NCBI RefSeq assembly: GCF_036689865.1
Contig: NZ_JBAHUQ010000005.1
Coordinates: 62,001-126,000 of the forward strand
Direction of reading: 5' to 3'
Source: Magnetococcus sp. PR-3
GTDB taxonomy: Bacteria; Pseudomonadota; Magnetococcia; Magnetococcales; Magnetococcaceae
Length of the DNA stretch: 64,000 bases
In this document: piece by piece, positions 37,805 through 47,792 of the stretch
Layout: each line of letters starts with the position of its first letter
How positions within the stretch are numbered: the stretch's first letter is position 1
Position numbers and translations under genes: made by a program
The notes under the pieces: model-generated
Databases searched by the model: none
Seen by the model: the letters and a program-made list of their open reading frames with translations, nothing else
Told to the model about the DNA's origin: nothing

Positions 37805-39566
37805 CAAAAAACGTCGCTCTCTCCTGGCGCAAAGCCTGTTACGGGTTTTTCCTATTGCCCTTATCTTAATGGCCCTGGTCTGGTTCACCATCATACTGTT
37901 GGGGGAGCAGATGTTGCGGGATGAACATGCCACTTGGCTGGATCAGCACACTGCCCGTATTCGACAAGCGGTGCAAATTCGTCTGCAAGAGATGACAGCG
38001 ACCCTAGAAGGGCTGGCTGCAAACCCACTGTTGGTTAGTGGTGTGATTATGGGGGAACAGGAGCGAGAGGTTTTGCATCTGTTTTTTCAATCGTTGCGTG
38101 CTGGCCGTATGGTCGGCCGGTTTATCATTACCGATTTTCAAGGGCAGGTTCTGGCCCGCCAACAAGGGACCCGTTTAGAGTTACGGGGCGCCCCTTGGTT
38201 GGAAGGCATGATGATTGACCAGGGCAAGAACCATTTGGAAATTGGTACGCACGGTCTGCTGCTGGCTGTGCCTGTGCGTTACAATGGTCTGCCAGAAGGG
38301 GTTTTAGCCCTGCATATCCCCTTAGAAAACTTAGCTGAACTACTGCCAGCAGAACCAAAACTACGCCTGGCCATTCATGATGCAGGGGGAAAAGTCATTC
38401 TCTCTAACAGTGTTGATGCATTGACCCATGTGGATGAGCTCATGCAGGCCGCTTGGATGTGGAACCGGGTTGGTTTGATTAATCCGGTACACCGTTTTCT
38501 CTTTGTGGGGGTGATGGAAGAGGATATACCCCGTTCTTTGTGGCTCTTAAAAATAGGCCTGATTATCGCGTTTATTTTGGATATGGTTGTTTTGACCATT
38601 GGTATTGTGTTGGTGGTGCGTTCAGTACGTAAACCGTTGCGTCAACTCAGTGAGGTCTTGCGGCAGGTGGAGTATGCAGGGGACACCACCTTGGAACTAA
38701 AGGGTAACCCCCCTCATGAAGTGTATGCTTTACAGGCGAGTTTTGAGGCACTGAATGCCAACCTTTCAGAAGCCCGTAGCCGTATTGAGTGGGATGCATT
38801 GAGTATGGCACGACAGGAGCGACTGGCCACATTAGGGGCTTTAACAGCCGGGGTGGCGCATGAAGTGAACAACCCTCTGGGGGTTGCGATTATGGCAACT
38901 TCAGAGTTGAAAACCCATCGCCAAAACCTCCTGAAGATTATGGATGAAGAGGGGTTAAGCGAAGAGGAGTTCCAAGAGTTTATGGAGCAGAGTGGGCAGT
39001 TGACCGACCTGTCCATGCATAACCTGCAACGGGCTGCTGAGCTGATCCGAAGTTTCAAGCGTGTGGCGGTGGATCAAACCAGTGTGACTGAGCGTATCTT
39101 TAACATGCGCGAACAGCTACAGGCGGTTATTGCCAGTCATGGTTATGCCTTTAAGCGGCAAAATATTGAAGTGGTGTTACACTGCATAGATGATCTGGAG
39201 TTTCAGGGTGCACCTGGACTGTTCAGTCAGATCTACACCAACTTTATTACCAACTCATTGGCTTATGCCTTTTCACCCCAGGGTCCTGGCCGTATTGAGT
39301 TGGAAGTGGCTGTGACAGAAACACAGGTCGCTTTGAGTTATCGGGATAATGGTAAGGGCATGTCTGCACAGCAGGTTAAACAGATCTATGAACCCTTTTT
39401 CACCACAGGTCGTGAGCAGGGGGGGAGTGGACTGGGTATGCATATTGTGCATACCATTGTCACTCAAGATCTACAGGGGCAAATCCAATGTCATAGCTTG
39501 CCGGGGCATGGGGTTAATTTTGAAATTCGTATACCTGCCGATCTGTTACGTCCAAAGCAGGGTTAA
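37797..39566 (+). CDS. membrane histidine kinase
   Basis: A 589-residue sensor kinase. It has a first membrane segment near residues 15-37, a periplasmic sensor of about 215 residues (Cache-like size), a second segment near 255-280, a HAMP linker, the phospho-acceptor region GVAHEVNNPLGVA, and an ATPase domain ending with FTTGREQGGSGLGMHIV. The catalytic N box (NSLAYAF for NSIKHA) is changed in form, but Asn is kept. The start at 37797 overlaps the binding-protein stop by eight bases. The stop abuts the next gene. It shares its unusual kinase core with the kinase at 42387-44759. Confidence 0.9.
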   Translation: MSDKKRRSLLAQSLLRVFPIALILMALVWFTIILLGEQMLRDEHATWLDQHTARIRQAVQIRLQEMTATLEGLAANPLLVSGVIMGEQEREVLHLFFQSLRAGRMVGRFIITDFQGQVLARQQGTRLELRGAPWLEGMMIDQGKNHLEIGTHGLLLAVPVRYNGLPEGVLALHIPLENLAELLPAEPKLRLAIHDAGGKVILSNSVDALTHVDELMQAAWMWNRVGLINPVHRFLFVGVMEEDIPRSLWLLKIGLIIAFILDMVVLTIGIVLVVRSVRKPLRQLSEVLRQVEYAGDTTLELKGNPPHEVYALQASFEALNANLSEARSRIEWDALSMARQERLATLGALTAGVAHEVNNPLGVAIMATSELKTHRQNLLKIMDEEGLSEEEFQEFMEQSGQLTDLSMHNLQRAAELIRSFKRVAVDQTSVTERIFNMREQLQAVIASHGYAFKRQNIEVVLHCIDDLEFQGAPGLFSQIYTNFITNSLAYAFSPQGPGRIELEVAVTETQVALSYRDNGKGMSAQQVKQIYEPFFTTGREQGGSGLGMHIVHTIVTQDLQGQIQCHSLPGHGVNFEIRIPADLLRPKQG

Positions 39567-39598
39567 TGGTTGTGAAGCTGCAATCAGGTGGAGTGGTT

Positions 39599-40840
39599 AT
39601 GAGCGGTCAAGATAGCAAGAAAAAGATGGTGTTTAAGCAGAAGGCCAAACCGGCTCAAGCTCAGAGCGATCGGCCCCCCTGGCTGCTGGGGGTGGTTGAT
39701 GACGAACCCCATCTACATGAAGTCACAGAACATGTCTTGCGTAACTTCACCTTTGAAGGACGCCGGGTCAAGTTGGTGCAAGGTTACTCGGGTGCGGAAG
39801 CCAAACGGCTGGTGGTCGAACACCCGGATATGGCAGTGCTGCTGTTGGATGTGGTGATGGAAAGTGACCATGCCGGGCTTGATGTGGTGGAGCATGTGCG
39901 GGGTGTGGTGGGTAACCGTGCCTTACGTATTTTGTTAAGAACCGGTCAGGCAGGGTTATTCCCTGAAGATGAAGTTTTTGAAAAATATGATATTAATGAC
40001 TATTTAGATAAGGCTGAGTTATCGGCCCACCGCATGAAAATGGCTCTAAAGGCGGCTTTTCGCTCCTATGGCACCATGCGGGATCTTGAACGGGCCCAGC
40101 AGCGTGAACAGTTATTAAGACAGGCTGCAGAGGAGGCCAGTCAGGCCAAGAGTGATTTTGTCGCCTCCTTAGGTCATGAATTACGTTCACCCACCCAATC
40201 CATTATGGGTTTTAACAGCCATATTATGGATGCGGTGAGTGACTCCAATATAGAGCCGGAGATCAAAGCTGAAATTGCCCAGTTTATCCGCTATGCCCAA
40301 TCCAGCTCTGAGCGTTTGGCAGGATTGATCAATAATTTATTGGATCTTTCCAAGTTGGAATCTGGCCGGATGGAGTTTGCCATTGAGCCGCATAACATCT
40401 GGGATGCTGTTAGTTTTGTGCGCATGGAGGTTATGCCACAGTTGCAGCAGAAAAATCTGACCCTAGAGCTGCCTGAGTCTGAGCAGCCATTAACCCTACA
40501 GTTTGATATGGGTAAAACCATTCAGGTATTGGTTAATCTGTTCACTAACGCCATTAAGTTCACCCCAGAGGGTGGGACCATACGTATGGAGACCCAACCT
40601 GATGGTGAAGCGCGTATGTGGGTCTCGGTGGTGGACTCAGGACGGGGTGTGCCTGAGCAGGAGTTGGAGCAGATCTTTGGTCGCTATCAGCAAGCCAGCA
40701 GTAATGGTCTTGAGGATGGTGGAACAGGGCTTGGGTTGGCGATTTCCCGTGAAATTTGCCAGCGCCATGGGGGTTCCCTAAAAGCGAGTAATAATGCCGA
40801 TGGGGTTGGGGCCTGCTTCAGTTTTTCCCTCGCGCTTTAA
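39599..40840 (+). CDS. receiver-histidine kinase hybrid (REC-HisKA-HATPase)
   Basis: About 413 residues. The N-terminal receiver domain has the phosphoacceptor Asp in LLLDVVME, then a coiled coil, a HisKA domain with LGHELRSPTQSI and an ATPase domain with N box NLFTNAIKF, GRGVPEQEL and GGTGLGLAI. No membrane segment, so it is cytoplasmic and should receive a phosphate from the upstream kinase and relay it. GGAG six bases ahead favours ATG 39599; an ATG at 39566 overlaps the previous stop (TAATG) and is possible too. Third gene of the operon. Confidence 0.9.
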   Translation: MSGQDSKKKMVFKQKAKPAQAQSDRPPWLLGVVDDEPHLHEVTEHVLRNFTFEGRRVKLVQGYSGAEAKRLVVEHPDMAVLLLDVVMESDHAGLDVVEHVRGVVGNRALRILLRTGQAGLFPEDEVFEKYDINDYLDKAELSAHRMKMALKAAFRSYGTMRDLERAQQREQLLRQAAEEASQAKSDFVASLGHELRSPTQSIMGFNSHIMDAVSDSNIEPEIKAEIAQFIRYAQSSSERLAGLINNLLDLSKLESGRMEFAIEPHNIWDAVSFVRMEVMPQLQQKNLTLELPESEQPLTLQFDMGKTIQVLVNLFTNAIKFTPEGGTIRMETQPDGEARMWVSVVDSGRGVPEQELEQIFGRYQQASSNGLEDGGTGLGLAISREICQRHGGSLKASNNADGVGACFSFSLAL

Positions 40841-40845
40841 ACAGC

Positions 40846-42240
40846 TTAATCTTGTAGACGGTGGAGGACAGCCTCCACCTCCCGACGCAGATGCAAAAGG
40901 TGCCCAACCAGCTCTGGATCAAACTGGGTGCCTGCATGATCCCGGAAGTAGTCGAACACTTCAGGCAGCGGCCACGGTTCTTTGTAGCACCGTTTAGAGG
41001 ATAAGGCGTCAAAGACATCGGCAACCGCAACAATCCGCCCATAGATATGGATCTTCTCCCCTTTTAGACCTTGTGGATACCCCAAACCGTCCCACCGTTC
41101 ATGATGTTGTAGGGCGATAATGCTGGCGGCTTGCAAGAGAGGCCGCTCCGAGTGGCAGAACATCTCATGACCCCACTGAGCATGTTGCTGCATGATCTGG
41201 CGCTCGGTATCGGTTAATGGTCCAGATTTGTGCAAAATGGTATCTGAAATACCAACTTTGCCAATATCATGCATGGGGGTGGCATCCCGTAACCAAACAC
41301 ATTCCGCGGGGGATAGGTTGGCGGCTTGTGCCAGCAAGAAGGCAAACTCTGATACCCGCTCAACATGTTTTGCGGTCTCTTTGCTGCGGGTTTCCCCCAC
41401 ATAGCCCATGGTGTGAATAACCTCTCTTTGTGTGGCCTCAATCTCCTTATAAAGCTCTTGTAAAGATTGGTTTTTTCTTAAAACTATATCATTAAAGGCG
41501 TTGATCTTATCTGCAAAATAGTCCAGCTCTATGGATTCAAATAGGTCCAGATCAATAGGAATATGTTGGGTATAGCTGTCGCGGGTTTTTTCAATTAACC
41601 CTTCCAGGGGCTCTTTAATGGTACGGTCAATCACCCGAAAGAGGGCATACGTGATCACCACTAAAATGCCAAGAAATAGAATTAACAGGGTATAGAGATA
41701 GTGTGTTGAGAGGCCCAGGTAATAGTCCAGGTCGACTTCAAAATCAATAACCGCCAAAACGGTACCCATGGCTACCTGATGACAATTTAAACAGTTGATA
41801 GAGGCTGATGCGCGGGCCCGATAAGGGTAGAGAACCCGCATGCGCTGATGGGGGCTATCGAGTTCAGGGGTTATGAACTGGGCAAGGCCCGTTGTAAAGA
41901 CCTGAGCGACCAGGGGGTCCTTTTGGGCGTGGGGTTGGTGCGGTAAGTTAAACTGCGCATTGACCAGATTACTACGGATAATCTGCAGGTTTTTAATCCG
42001 GTTAAGATGCTTTACTCGTTGAACTAACAGTTGTTTTTGTTGGCTAGACCGCTCAATCATGTGGGATGTAATGCCCACCTCAACCGATTGGGCCAGGGTG
42101 GTGGCTTTATCGATCATGGCTTCCACGATCAATGCACGAAAATTAAAGCCGATTAAGACAAGGATCAACGCAACAAACAGAAAGGCTAAGCCAATGAGTT
42201 TTTTTAGGGTAATGGTTTTGATGCTGGGTTTGCGATCCAT
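40846..42240 (-). CDS. HD-GYP phosphodiesterase with haem-type CxxCH sensor region
   Basis: About 464 residues. One membrane segment (about residues 14-36) is followed by a periplasmic region of about 130 residues with CLNCH (Cys150-His154), a c-type haem attachment motif of the Tll0287-like/DUF3365 sensor group. A second membrane segment and a HAMP-like linker follow, then an HD-GYP domain with MHDIGK near residue 320, HHERWDGLGYPQGLKGE and DVFDAL. It should hydrolyse cyclic-di-GMP in response to redox state or a gas. ATG at 42240 is preferred over GTG two codons earlier. It is convergent with the receiver-kinase gene five bases away. Confidence 0.9.
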   Translation of the reverse strand: MDRKPSIKTITLKKLIGLAFLFVALILVLIGFNFRALIVEAMIDKATTLAQSVEVGITSHMIERSSQQKQLLVQRVKHLNRIKNLQIIRSNLVNAQFNLPHQPHAQKDPLVAQVFTTGLAQFITPELDSPHQRMRVLYPYRARASASINCLNCHQVAMGTVLAVIDFEVDLDYYLGLSTHYLYTLLILFLGILVVITYALFRVIDRTIKEPLEGLIEKTRDSYTQHIPIDLDLFESIELDYFADKINAFNDIVLRKNQSLQELYKEIEATQREVIHTMGYVGETRSKETAKHVERVSEFAFLLAQAANLSPAECVWLRDATPMHDIGKVGISDTILHKSGPLTDTERQIMQQHAQWGHEMFCHSERPLLQAASIIALQHHERWDGLGYPQGLKGEKIHIYGRIVAVADVFDALSSKRCYKEPWPLPEVFDYFRDHAGTQFDPELVGHLLHLRREVEAVLHRLQD

Positions 42241-42386
42241 GGCCACGGCAACCTATTCTCATGCAGAATACAAGCTATCCAGCTTAGGTTGTGTCTGACA
42301 TTTTGTCAGTGTTAAATGGTGTAGCTGCACAAAAAATACGGCTTTAGATTAAGCCAGAGGGGGCCGTGAAATGCTGCAGCCTATGA

Positions 42387-44759
42387 TTAGGCCACGGGGA
42401 AGCTGACACAGAAGCGTGTACCAATGCCTGGTTCACTCTCACAGTAAATGGTTCCTTGGAGCTTTTGAACCACCAGGGAGTGCACAATATGCATACCGAG
42501 GCCACTGCCGCCACTGTCGCGCTGGGTGGTGAAATAGCGTTCAAAGATTTTGTCTTGGGTCTGTTGATCCATACCTTGCCCGTTATCGGCAAAGTCTAGG
42601 GTGATTTGATGATCCTGGTCGGTGACGGTCAGGGTAATGATGCCGCTATCCCCTTCTTGAAAACCATGTTTAATCGCATTGCTGATCAGGTTGGTTACAA
42701 TCTGAGAAACTGCACCTGGCAAGCTTTTAATCTCCAAACCTTGGCGACAGTTGACCTCCATTTGGATGGCCCGTTTTTTAAAGAGGTAGGAGAGTGATTG
42801 AACTACGGCTTCAATCTGTTCATCCAGTTTAAAAATATGTTGGGCTTCATCAGATTGGTCGACGGCGACCCGCTTAAAGTTCTGTAGGAGCTCACCTGCC
42901 CGTTTCAGGTTGGTCACGGTCAGTTTTAACAGCTCTTCGTTGCGTTGAATAAAGCCATCAAACTCCTCTTCACTAATGCCTTCTGCTTCATAAAGCTTGC
43001 GGAAAAGAGCAACCTCTTCCTGTAGCTCGCTGGAGGCCATAACACCAACACCCAGCGGCGAGTTCACTTCATGCGCCACACCCGCAACCATGGTGCCCAA
43101 GGTGGCCATGGTTTCCGTTTCTACCAACTGTCGTTGTAGGCTCTGCACATTATCCATACTCTGTTCAAGATCCCGGGTCCGCTTTTGTACACGGCTCTCC
43201 AGTTCCGCATTCATCTGCATGATTTTGCTTTCAAACAGAACACGGTCGGTAATATCCACCATGGCGGCAACCAAGCCCGCAAGGCTACCGTCTGCATTGT
43301 GGAAAGGGGCTTTAAAGAAGTGCAGTAATCTTTCTTGCCCTTCTCCATTACGAATTTGTCCTTCGTAATCTTGTAAGCCACCCTCTTTGAGCAGCTGCAT
43401 ATCCTTATCGTGATAACGGGTGGCCATCTCTTTAGGAATAAGCTGAAAAATACTACGCCCTACAATCTCCCACTCCGGCAGGGCCAGGAGTTTACAAAAG
43501 GCGGCATTGCAGCCCAGAAAGACCCCTTCGGTATCTTTAAAAAAAACAGGAATGGGCAAGGTGTTGAGCAAAACACGTTGAAAATTGATCTCATGGCGCA
43601 GGTTACGTTCCAGCCGTTTACGCCGGGTGATGTTTTGCAAGGTAAAGAGAATAGAGGTCTCAGCCTGTTTACCACTGCGGAAGGGGGTAATGGTGACCCG
43701 TTCGTACCCTAGCTCATCACTAAAGGTGCTGACCTCTACTTCTGCGGCCCAGGGTTGCCCCAGTTCGGTATGTTTGCGCCAGGAGTGATCGACATCTTCA
43801 GGAAAGCCAAGTTGAAAATCACGAATATGAGATCCACTTTTGATCCGGTCCTGTCCACCGGCTGAAGCTCGGAAACGGGCATTGGCATAGAGTAGATGGC
43901 CATCTTTGCTTAAGATGGCGGTGGCAATGGGACTGGTATCGATGGCATAAGAGAGCTGTTGATAGGTCTGGTAGTGGCTCAGTTGCTCCAGTAGATCCTG
44001 GTGGACCTTCTCCATGCTTTGGCTCAGGCTAATCACCTCCCTGGGCCCTGAAACTTCCAGTTTGGTCGATTGTGATCCGGCCACCACCCGTTCCGCCAAA
44101 TCGGAGAGCTGGCGAAGCGGTCGGCTGATCCAATTGGCGGCGAACAGTGCCACCAACACCATCATGAACATCACCCCTGCCCAAATAATAAAAGACTTTT
44201 GGAGCAGTTCCTGAAGACTCTTATCCAATGTATCCAAACTTAACGAGGCCCCGAGCATATAAATACGCCCATGGCGGTCCAGTTTGGGGACCAGGATCAT
44301 GCGACCTCGGCCCCACTCATTGGTAAAGGTGCTGTAGGTGGGGGCCATGGCCGCCCGGGTTTCAGCAAAGGCCTGTGGATCACTATGCTTATCAAAAAAA
44401 CGGGCATAATCCCCCCGGTGGGGGTCTTTGCTGGTCGATGTGCTGGTTGTAAAGTAGACCTGATTACCCATCAGGAGAACACTCCACAAGTATTGTAGAT
44501 CCAGCTCCAGGCAGAGACGATTGTATTGGTGCAGAATATCTAAATGTTGTTCGGTGGAGACGGACTCTTTGCTTTCAATCCGGTCATGATAGCCAGGGGG
44601 CAGGGTTTGGGCGACCATGGCGGCAGAGGTCAGCAGCTTTTGATCAATGCCCTGCATGATGGCTGCCGAGGTGCGGGTATAAAGAAGTAGGGTGTAGAGT
44701 CCTGCGGTGATAAGGGTTACCACCAGAAGAATACTCATAATTTGGGTACGAATGGACAT
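42387..44759 (-). CDS. PAS-containing membrane histidine kinase
   Basis: A 790-residue sensor kinase. It has an N-terminal membrane segment (about 7-28), a periplasmic sensor to about residue 160, a second segment near 163-185, HAMP, and two PAS domains (around 265-380 and 390-510, the second starting VLLNTLPIPVFFKD). A coiled coil leads to the HisKA region GVAHEVNSPLGVGV and an ATPase domain with NLISNAIKHGF and GGSGLGMHIV. Its kinase core resembles that of the protein at 37797. The genes to each side on this strand have cyclic-di-GMP domains; all three may form one transcript with gaps of about 94 and 146 bases. Confidence 0.9.
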   Translation of the reverse strand: MSIRTQIMSILLVVTLITAGLYTLLLYTRTSAAIMQGIDQKLLTSAAMVAQTLPPGYHDRIESKESVSTEQHLDILHQYNRLCLELDLQYLWSVLLMGNQVYFTTSTSTSKDPHRGDYARFFDKHSDPQAFAETRAAMAPTYSTFTNEWGRGRMILVPKLDRHGRIYMLGASLSLDTLDKSLQELLQKSFIIWAGVMFMMVLVALFAANWISRPLRQLSDLAERVVAGSQSTKLEVSGPREVISLSQSMEKVHQDLLEQLSHYQTYQQLSYAIDTSPIATAILSKDGHLLYANARFRASAGGQDRIKSGSHIRDFQLGFPEDVDHSWRKHTELGQPWAAEVEVSTFSDELGYERVTITPFRSGKQAETSILFTLQNITRRKRLERNLRHEINFQRVLLNTLPIPVFFKDTEGVFLGCNAAFCKLLALPEWEIVGRSIFQLIPKEMATRYHDKDMQLLKEGGLQDYEGQIRNGEGQERLLHFFKAPFHNADGSLAGLVAAMVDITDRVLFESKIMQMNAELESRVQKRTRDLEQSMDNVQSLQRQLVETETMATLGTMVAGVAHEVNSPLGVGVMASSELQEEVALFRKLYEAEGISEEEFDGFIQRNEELLKLTVTNLKRAGELLQNFKRVAVDQSDEAQHIFKLDEQIEAVVQSLSYLFKKRAIQMEVNCRQGLEIKSLPGAVSQIVTNLISNAIKHGFQEGDSGIITLTVTDQDHQITLDFADNGQGMDQQTQDKIFERYFTTQRDSGGSGLGMHIVHSLVVQKLQGTIYCESEPGIGTRFCVSFPVA

Positions 44760-44853
44760 ATACGGTCGTTATCTTCCCGATGGTTTACCTATCCTACACC
44801 ATGTTTGCATACCTCATTCTAATGGGTTTGAGAGGGGAAGGTGTAACATAATT

Positions 44854-47466
44854 TTATCCAACACCTTTTTCCTCATTTTCTGTTGTCGGTTCGGGTTTGA
44901 AAAAATGATTACTGGGGCGTGCCAAATGGTAGCCTTGTAACAAGGTTATACCGGAGTTGCGGCACTCATGGGCAATGGCCCCATTTTCCACAAACTCCCC
45001 GACGGTTTTGATCCCCAAATCCCTGGCCAGAGTGGCCATACTGCGTACAAAGGCAAGATCTTTATCATCTTCCAGCATGTGGGCGATGAACTCCCCTTCA
45101 ATCTTAAGATAATCGATGGGAAAGCGTTTAAGGTAGTGAAAGGAGGAGAAACCAGAGCCAAAATCATCAATGGCAAACTTATAACCTTCACCATGTAGAT
45201 TGCGGATAAAGAGCTCCAGGTTTTTTAAGTTACGTACGGTATCCCGCTCGGTGATCTCAAAGACAATGTTCTCTTTTTTAAGGCCAGATGCCTCGATCAT
45301 TTTTTTAACGGTGGGGAAAAACTCGCTCAGCACCATCGCTTTGGGGGACATGTTGATAAAGAGCAGGCCATCGTAGTTTTCCCGGCGGGCCTGTTCAAAC
45401 GCTTTTTCCATACCGACATAGTCAAGTTTGTGTACAATCCCAAGCCGTTCTGCAATTTCAATAAATTCACTGGCACTGTAGAGACGGTCATCGGGAACTT
45501 GAATACGGCAGAGGACCTCATGGGCGACCGCATGGCCATTATGGCTGTCAAAAATCGGTTGAAAGAACGGTTCAACCCACTTCTCTTCAATGGCACGCAT
45601 CACCAGCGCACTTTTTTCGCCAATCTCTTTAAATGCATCAATGACATCTTCTTCAGAAGGTATGGTAAAGGGTTGTTTACCTTCTGCTTTAGCCTTGTAC
45701 ATCATCGTGTCGGCAAAGAGGAAGAGATCCTTGGCATTGGTGGCATGGTCCGGGAAAATGGCGACCCCAATGGATGCACTAATGCCCACCGTTTTACCAT
45801 TGGTGGTTGTTACCTGAATGCTCTCCGTGGCTTTAAGGATGCGCTCAGCTGCGGCAAAGGGGACCCCTTCTTCCACTTCAGGTAGCATAATGACAAATTC
45901 ATCACCGCCATATCGGCCCAACACATCCCCTTGTCGCAGGGTGGATCCAATATGATCAGAAAAGGCGATGAGTAGATCATCCCCAACGGCGTGACCGTGG
46001 GTGTCATTGAGGGTCTTAAAATTATCCAGATCAATTAAAAGCAGCGCAAATTGGTGGTTATGACGGTTAGCCCGCTCAACTTCCGTCCGTAACAGCTCCC
46101 ACAAGATTCTCTGATTATAGAGCCCCGTTAAGGGATCTCGTGTGGCATAAAACTCCAGATCACGGGTGTATTTAGAGATGGCCTTTACCGATCCGACCAC
46201 ATTGAGCAAGGTGGAAAGGGTGCTCTCCATGACCAAGACTCGGGTGGGATCTCGGGTAAGGTCAACATGCACCCCAATACCAACAATACCGCCAATCTTG
46301 GGCAGTTCCACCACCAGAGACTTGATCTGTAGGCGGAACTCCTCAGGATTAACCGTCATTTCAGGTGCGTCTGGTCGGGCAATATGGTGATTGATGCGGG
46401 TGACCGAACTGTCGACGGTAAAGCTGTTATTTTTTTGCAGCTCACTGCAAATAATCGCCTCAATACCATTGCGTGTGTCATCGCAAGGGGGGTCCCGCCA
46501 AAAAATCTCCAGATCAAATTGCTCTTCTTCCACCTTAAAAATGGAAAATAGGGCATAGGTGTTCATGACCTGATTAATTTCCAGCAGCAGCTGTTTGACA
46601 TAGTTTTGCCAATCTTTCACCACATCTGAGGTGATGACAAAACGTTCAAGTAGGCGAATTTCAAACTCCAATAGCTCTTTATCCACCGCAAAGCTCTGTA
46701 AACGGGTGGAGAGGCTGTTGACCTGATCAAGAATGAGCGTTACCTCATTAAAGGTCTTAGGGGGGACGCCCTCTTGAAGCTGGGTTAGATCACTGACCTT
46801 ATTAATCCGTACAATACGCTCTTGAAGATAGTCCAGTGCACCGACCAGCCGTCCATGGATCCACAAAGCCACAAAAAAGGCCGCCAGTAGGGGAATGGGC
46901 GTGATCCAAAGCAGGGTGTTGATAAATTCCTGTCGGGTACGTTTAAGAATGGGCACCAAATTTTGGTGGACATCTATAATGCCAAGTACATTGCCAACAT
47001 CTGCATTGGAGTGGCATTTGAGGCACTCTTCGCGTGCTTTTAGCGGGTAAACCAACCGCAGACTATCCGGTTCATCCACCAAAATACGTTCACCGGTACC
47101 AATCGCTTGGCCTATGGTTTCATCACGTGGGGGTTGATCAATGGTCCCATACAGGTCTTCCACCATGGGCGCACGCAAAACATCAAGGCGGTAGTCCCCA
47201 CCTTCAACGCTGGTACGCAGCGCTGTAATAAAATCTTCGACATCATCACGGGTCCACCCTTTACGCATGACTTGATACATGGACTGGAACGTCTGTTCCG
47301 CCATTAGGGTGGCGACTTTCCGGGCATCGCTACGCACGCTACGTTCGTAGATATCGGAGATAACCGCATAAAGAGAGAGGGTCATAAACAGTGTGGCGCC
47401 AACCGCAATCGCAAGAATAAACCCCTTGATTGATTTTAGGGGGTTGGCTGTGCTGGTTTTGGTCAT
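44854..47466 (-). CDS. GGDEF-EAL protein with haem-type CxxCH sensor region
   Basis: An 870-residue cyclic-di-GMP enzyme. A membrane segment (about 13-36), then a periplasmic region ending in CLKCH (Cys148-His152) like the HD-GYP neighbour, a second membrane segment (about 188-205), a middle cytoplasmic region, GGDEF domain with RYGGDEF near residue 517-523 and an inhibitory site RQGD five residues before it, and an EAL domain with EVL at the usual EAL motif, DDFGSGFSSFHYL and KTVGEFVENG. The GGDEF site looks active; the EVL change may leave the phosphodiesterase active or not. It is divergent from a GGDEF-like gene at 47793. Confidence 0.92.
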   Translation of the reverse strand: MTKTSTANPLKSIKGFILAIAVGATLFMTLSLYAVISDIYERSVRSDARKVATLMAEQTFQSMYQVMRKGWTRDDVEDFITALRTSVEGGDYRLDVLRAPMVEDLYGTIDQPPRDETIGQAIGTGERILVDEPDSLRLVYPLKAREECLKCHSNADVGNVLGIIDVHQNLVPILKRTRQEFINTLLWITPIPLLAAFFVALWIHGRLVGALDYLQERIVRINKVSDLTQLQEGVPPKTFNEVTLILDQVNSLSTRLQSFAVDKELLEFEIRLLERFVITSDVVKDWQNYVKQLLLEINQVMNTYALFSIFKVEEEQFDLEIFWRDPPCDDTRNGIEAIICSELQKNNSFTVDSSVTRINHHIARPDAPEMTVNPEEFRLQIKSLVVELPKIGGIVGIGVHVDLTRDPTRVLVMESTLSTLLNVVGSVKAISKYTRDLEFYATRDPLTGLYNQRILWELLRTEVERANRHNHQFALLLIDLDNFKTLNDTHGHAVGDDLLIAFSDHIGSTLRQGDVLGRYGGDEFVIMLPEVEEGVPFAAAERILKATESIQVTTTNGKTVGISASIGVAIFPDHATNAKDLFLFADTMMYKAKAEGKQPFTIPSEEDVIDAFKEIGEKSALVMRAIEEKWVEPFFQPIFDSHNGHAVAHEVLCRIQVPDDRLYSASEFIEIAERLGIVHKLDYVGMEKAFEQARRENYDGLLFINMSPKAMVLSEFFPTVKKMIEASGLKKENIVFEITERDTVRNLKNLELFIRNLHGEGYKFAIDDFGSGFSSFHYLKRFPIDYLKIEGEFIAHMLEDDKDLAFVRSMATLARDLGIKTVGEFVENGAIAHECRNSGITLLQGYHLARPSNHFFKPEPTTENEEKGVG

Positions 47467-47792
47467 TATGGCGTCACGATACCTTAGTTTTCACCGAGCT
47501 GTAGCGATGGTGATGATGATGTGTTGAGTGATATAATTGGTGATTATTTCACATAACGTAACAGTAAGGAAAGCTAATTGTGGTCGGGATATTTGCCCCA
47601 ATGAGACCTGACAAACCTATATTTGAGCCATGTTAAAAAAAGAAAGTTACCAGTCGTTTGGATAAGGAACATGCAAAAGTGCTTGGAGTAAATAAGGATT
47701 TACTTATTTCGTGGTTGACGTAAGATAAACAGGTGGCTCAATGAATGGGCTGAATCATGTGTGGTAATAGCGGTGTTTGGGAAATATAACAG
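47467..47792. other. divergent intergenic region
   Basis: About 325 AT-rich bases between the GGDEF-EAL gene and the GGDEF-like gene, where both promoters must lie. No repeat or site was recognised. Confidence 0.5.
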
